The translations under genes and the position numbers were made by a program. From Pseudomonadota bacterium (GTDB lineage Bacteria > Pseudomonadota > Alphaproteobacteria > Rhizobiales > Rhizobiaceae), in contig JAEWOP010000016.1 in assembly GCA_023399635.1 (NCBI GenBank), positions 1 to 15,612 on the forward strand: 15,612 nucleotides of DNA. The letters run 5' to 3'. The notes below the pieces were generated by a model. That model did not search any database, was not told the DNA's origin, and saw nothing but the letters and a program-made list of their open reading frames with translations. Positions 14,455-15,612 of the stretch are shown piece after piece. How positions within the stretch are numbered: position 1 is the stretch's first letter; the number at the start of each line of letters is the position of its first letter.

Positions 14455-15129
14455 ATGACCGATACGACCGTTGCTCACAGCCATTTCGATTTCGCCAAGC
14501 TCACAGAGCGCGAACGCTACAAGATCCTGATCGGCACGGTCATTCCCCGCCCGATCGCACTTGTAACAACCGCAGACAGAGACGGCCGCCACAATGCCGG
14601 GCCGTTCAGCTTCTTCAATGTTCTGACCCATGATCCGGCAATCGTTGCGATCGGCGTCGAAAATTACGCAGACATGCGCTTCAAGGACACTGCCCGCAAC
14701 ATTCGCGAAACGGGTGAATTTACGGTGCATATCTGTGACAACGCACTCGTGGACCAGATGGAGATCTGCGCCATCAAATTCGGTCCAGGCATCAACGAGA
14801 TGGAGGAGGCGGGGCTCGAAACCGTACCGGGTGAGATGGTGTCTAGCCCACGCATTCTCGCGGCACCCGCAGCACTTGAGTGCCGTCGTCACACGACGTT
14901 GCAAGTGGGGCCTGCCCGCGAGATCATCCTCGGCGAGGTCGTCGGCGTCTTCGTGCGCAGCGATGCCGTCAACGCATCCAACTTGCATATCGACCAGCAG
15001 ATGATGGACGCCGTTGGCCGCATGGGTGGCCACACCTATACCCGCACCCGCGACCAGTTCGACGTCAAGACGTTGACGCCCCAGGAATGGGAGAGTCGAA
15101 GGCTCTCTGGAACTGACGCGGCTGAGTAA
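14455..15129 (+). CDS. Flavin reductase-like domain protein (FMN-binding split barrel)
   Basis: Cytoplasmic FMN/FAD-binding protein of the DIM6/NTAB flavin reductase-like family, 224 residues. The family opening is clear: IGTVIPRPIALVTTADRDG (26-44), then AGPFSFFN (48-55) and a following strand with PAIVAIGVEN; the late HTYTR segment is also typical. Members reduce flavin with NAD(P)H for a partner monooxygenase or act as flavoenzymes themselves; no monooxygenase is present in the window. The ATG lies one base after the M24 gene stop, which implies translational coupling, and is chosen over an upstream start inside that gene. It ends the operon; no hairpin with a T-run was found in 15130-15223. 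Confidence 0.88.
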   Translation: MTDTTVAHSHFDFAKLTERERYKILIGTVIPRPIALVTTADRDGRHNAGPFSFFNVLTHDPAIVAIGVENYADMRFKDTARNIRETGEFTVHICDNALVDQMEICAIKFGPGINEMEEAGLETVPGEMVSSPRILAAPAALECRRHTTLQVGPAREIILGEVVGVFVRSDAVNASNLHIDQQMMDAVGRMGGHTYTRTRDQFDVKTLTPQEWESRRLSGTDAAE

Positions 15130-15223
15130 AATCTTCGATCATCAGCGCCTTTTTCGGTTGGTAGCTGCATCGCTCAGAGCCTGATCCGTCGTCGGTTCGA
15201 TTCCAATTAAGAGCGGGTTGTTT

Positions 15224-15612
15224 TCATCGCTCGAAGGGAGTCAACCATTTCGAATGTCTAGGGGCAGGCCCCGATGAGCGTCGCTCGATAAAGGTCGAGG
15301 CGATAAGAATGCGTTTTGCGACGACCGGCTGGCCTCTTGTCTCAATGCGTTCCAACAATAGCCGCATCGCTGTAGCGCCCATCTCCCCGCCTTGTACTCT
15401 GATGGTCGTCAGGGGAGGAGATATTTGGGTCGCAGCGGAAAAATCACCAAATCCGACAACGGACATGTCGTCTGGTATGCGGTAGCCACGTGCTAAAAGT
15501 TCGGAAACAGCGGTGAGCGCCAACCCATCGTGAGCGCAGAACAGGGCTGTTGGTGCAATTCCGGCAGTTTGAAGAGTTTGCAGTGCAGGGATAAAGCCTC
15601 CATCTTCGTCAA
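15224..15612 (-). CDS. LacI family transcriptional regulator, C-terminal part (N-terminus beyond right edge)
   Basis: The last 128 residues of a LacI/PurR-type regulator run in from the right edge. Family landmarks are visible: TALFCAHDGLALTAVSELLARGYRIPDDMSVVGFGDF, then ISPPLTTIRVQGGEMGATAMRLLLERI and a closing strand before a polar tail. This is the effector-binding periplasmic-binding-protein fold; the helix-turn-helix would be upstream, outside the window. It converges on the flavin reductase-like gene with a 94-base gap. Effectors are usually sugars or nucleobases. Whether it controls genes here cannot be said. Confidence 0.88.
   Translation of the reverse strand, partial: DEDGGFIPALQTLQTAGIAPTALFCAHDGLALTAVSELLARGYRIPDDMSVVGFGDFSAATQISPPLTTIRVQGGEMGATAMRLLLERIETRGQPVVAKRILIASTFIERRSSGPAPRHSKWLTPFER

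Noticed and set aside
15130..15223. Intrinsic terminator between the convergent flavin reductase-like and LacI genes
   Set aside because: GATCA/TGATC can pair only across about 40 bases, and the TTTTT at 15149 has no stem before it.

Overview
The window looks like chromosomal or megaplasmid DNA of an alphaproteobacterium of the Hyphomicrobiales (Rhizobium/Brucella-Ochrobactrum type). This is an inference from GC-rich coding DNA with AT-rich intergenic gaps, several ABC uptake systems side by side, and the protein families present. It is a solute-uptake and catabolism region: three ABC importers, five or six enzymes and two transcription regulators. There are no RNA genes, CRISPR arrays or intact mobile elements that I can see.

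Left part (1-2848, minus strand): a spermidine/putrescine-type ABC operon runs off the left edge (ATPase 656-1786, then a Tat-exported binding protein 1-622). Its promoter region holds a clear sigma70-like promoter overlapped by a large palindrome. Upstream of it lies an SDR oxidoreductase (2081-2848), divergent from a HisC-type aminotransferase (2974-4083, plus). A short unsettled stretch follows, with a GC-rich stem-loop and the C-terminal remnant of a Fic protein.

Middle part (4608-8538, minus strand): polar amino-acid binding protein, its permease, a TIM-barrel sugar isomerase/epimerase, and an FCD-type GntR regulator, in that order of transcription. No ATPase for this importer lies in the window. 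A 30-bp near-perfect inverted repeat sits between the isomerase and the GntR gene. A 17-bp sequence related to TACTTGTATATACATAT recurs before the left ABC operon, in the SDR/aminotransferase divergent region and before the GntR gene. This suggests that the three units form a GntR regulon.

Right part (9171-15129, plus strand): a tight six-gene operon of ATPase, Tat-exported binding protein, two permeases, an M24-fold (creatinase/aminopeptidase-like) protein that has lost nearly all metal ligands, and a flavin reductase-like FMN protein. A partial LacI-family regulator converges on it at the right edge.

The most notable regulatory feature is the 632-bp gap at 8539-9170. It carries two outward-facing sigma54 (-24/-12) promoters, one exact and one with a single mismatch to TGGCACG-N4-TTGCA, with several inverted repeats between them. 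Both operons therefore probably depend on RpoN and an enhancer-binding protein encoded elsewhere, which fits nitrogen-source scavenging. The substrates cannot be read from the sequence.
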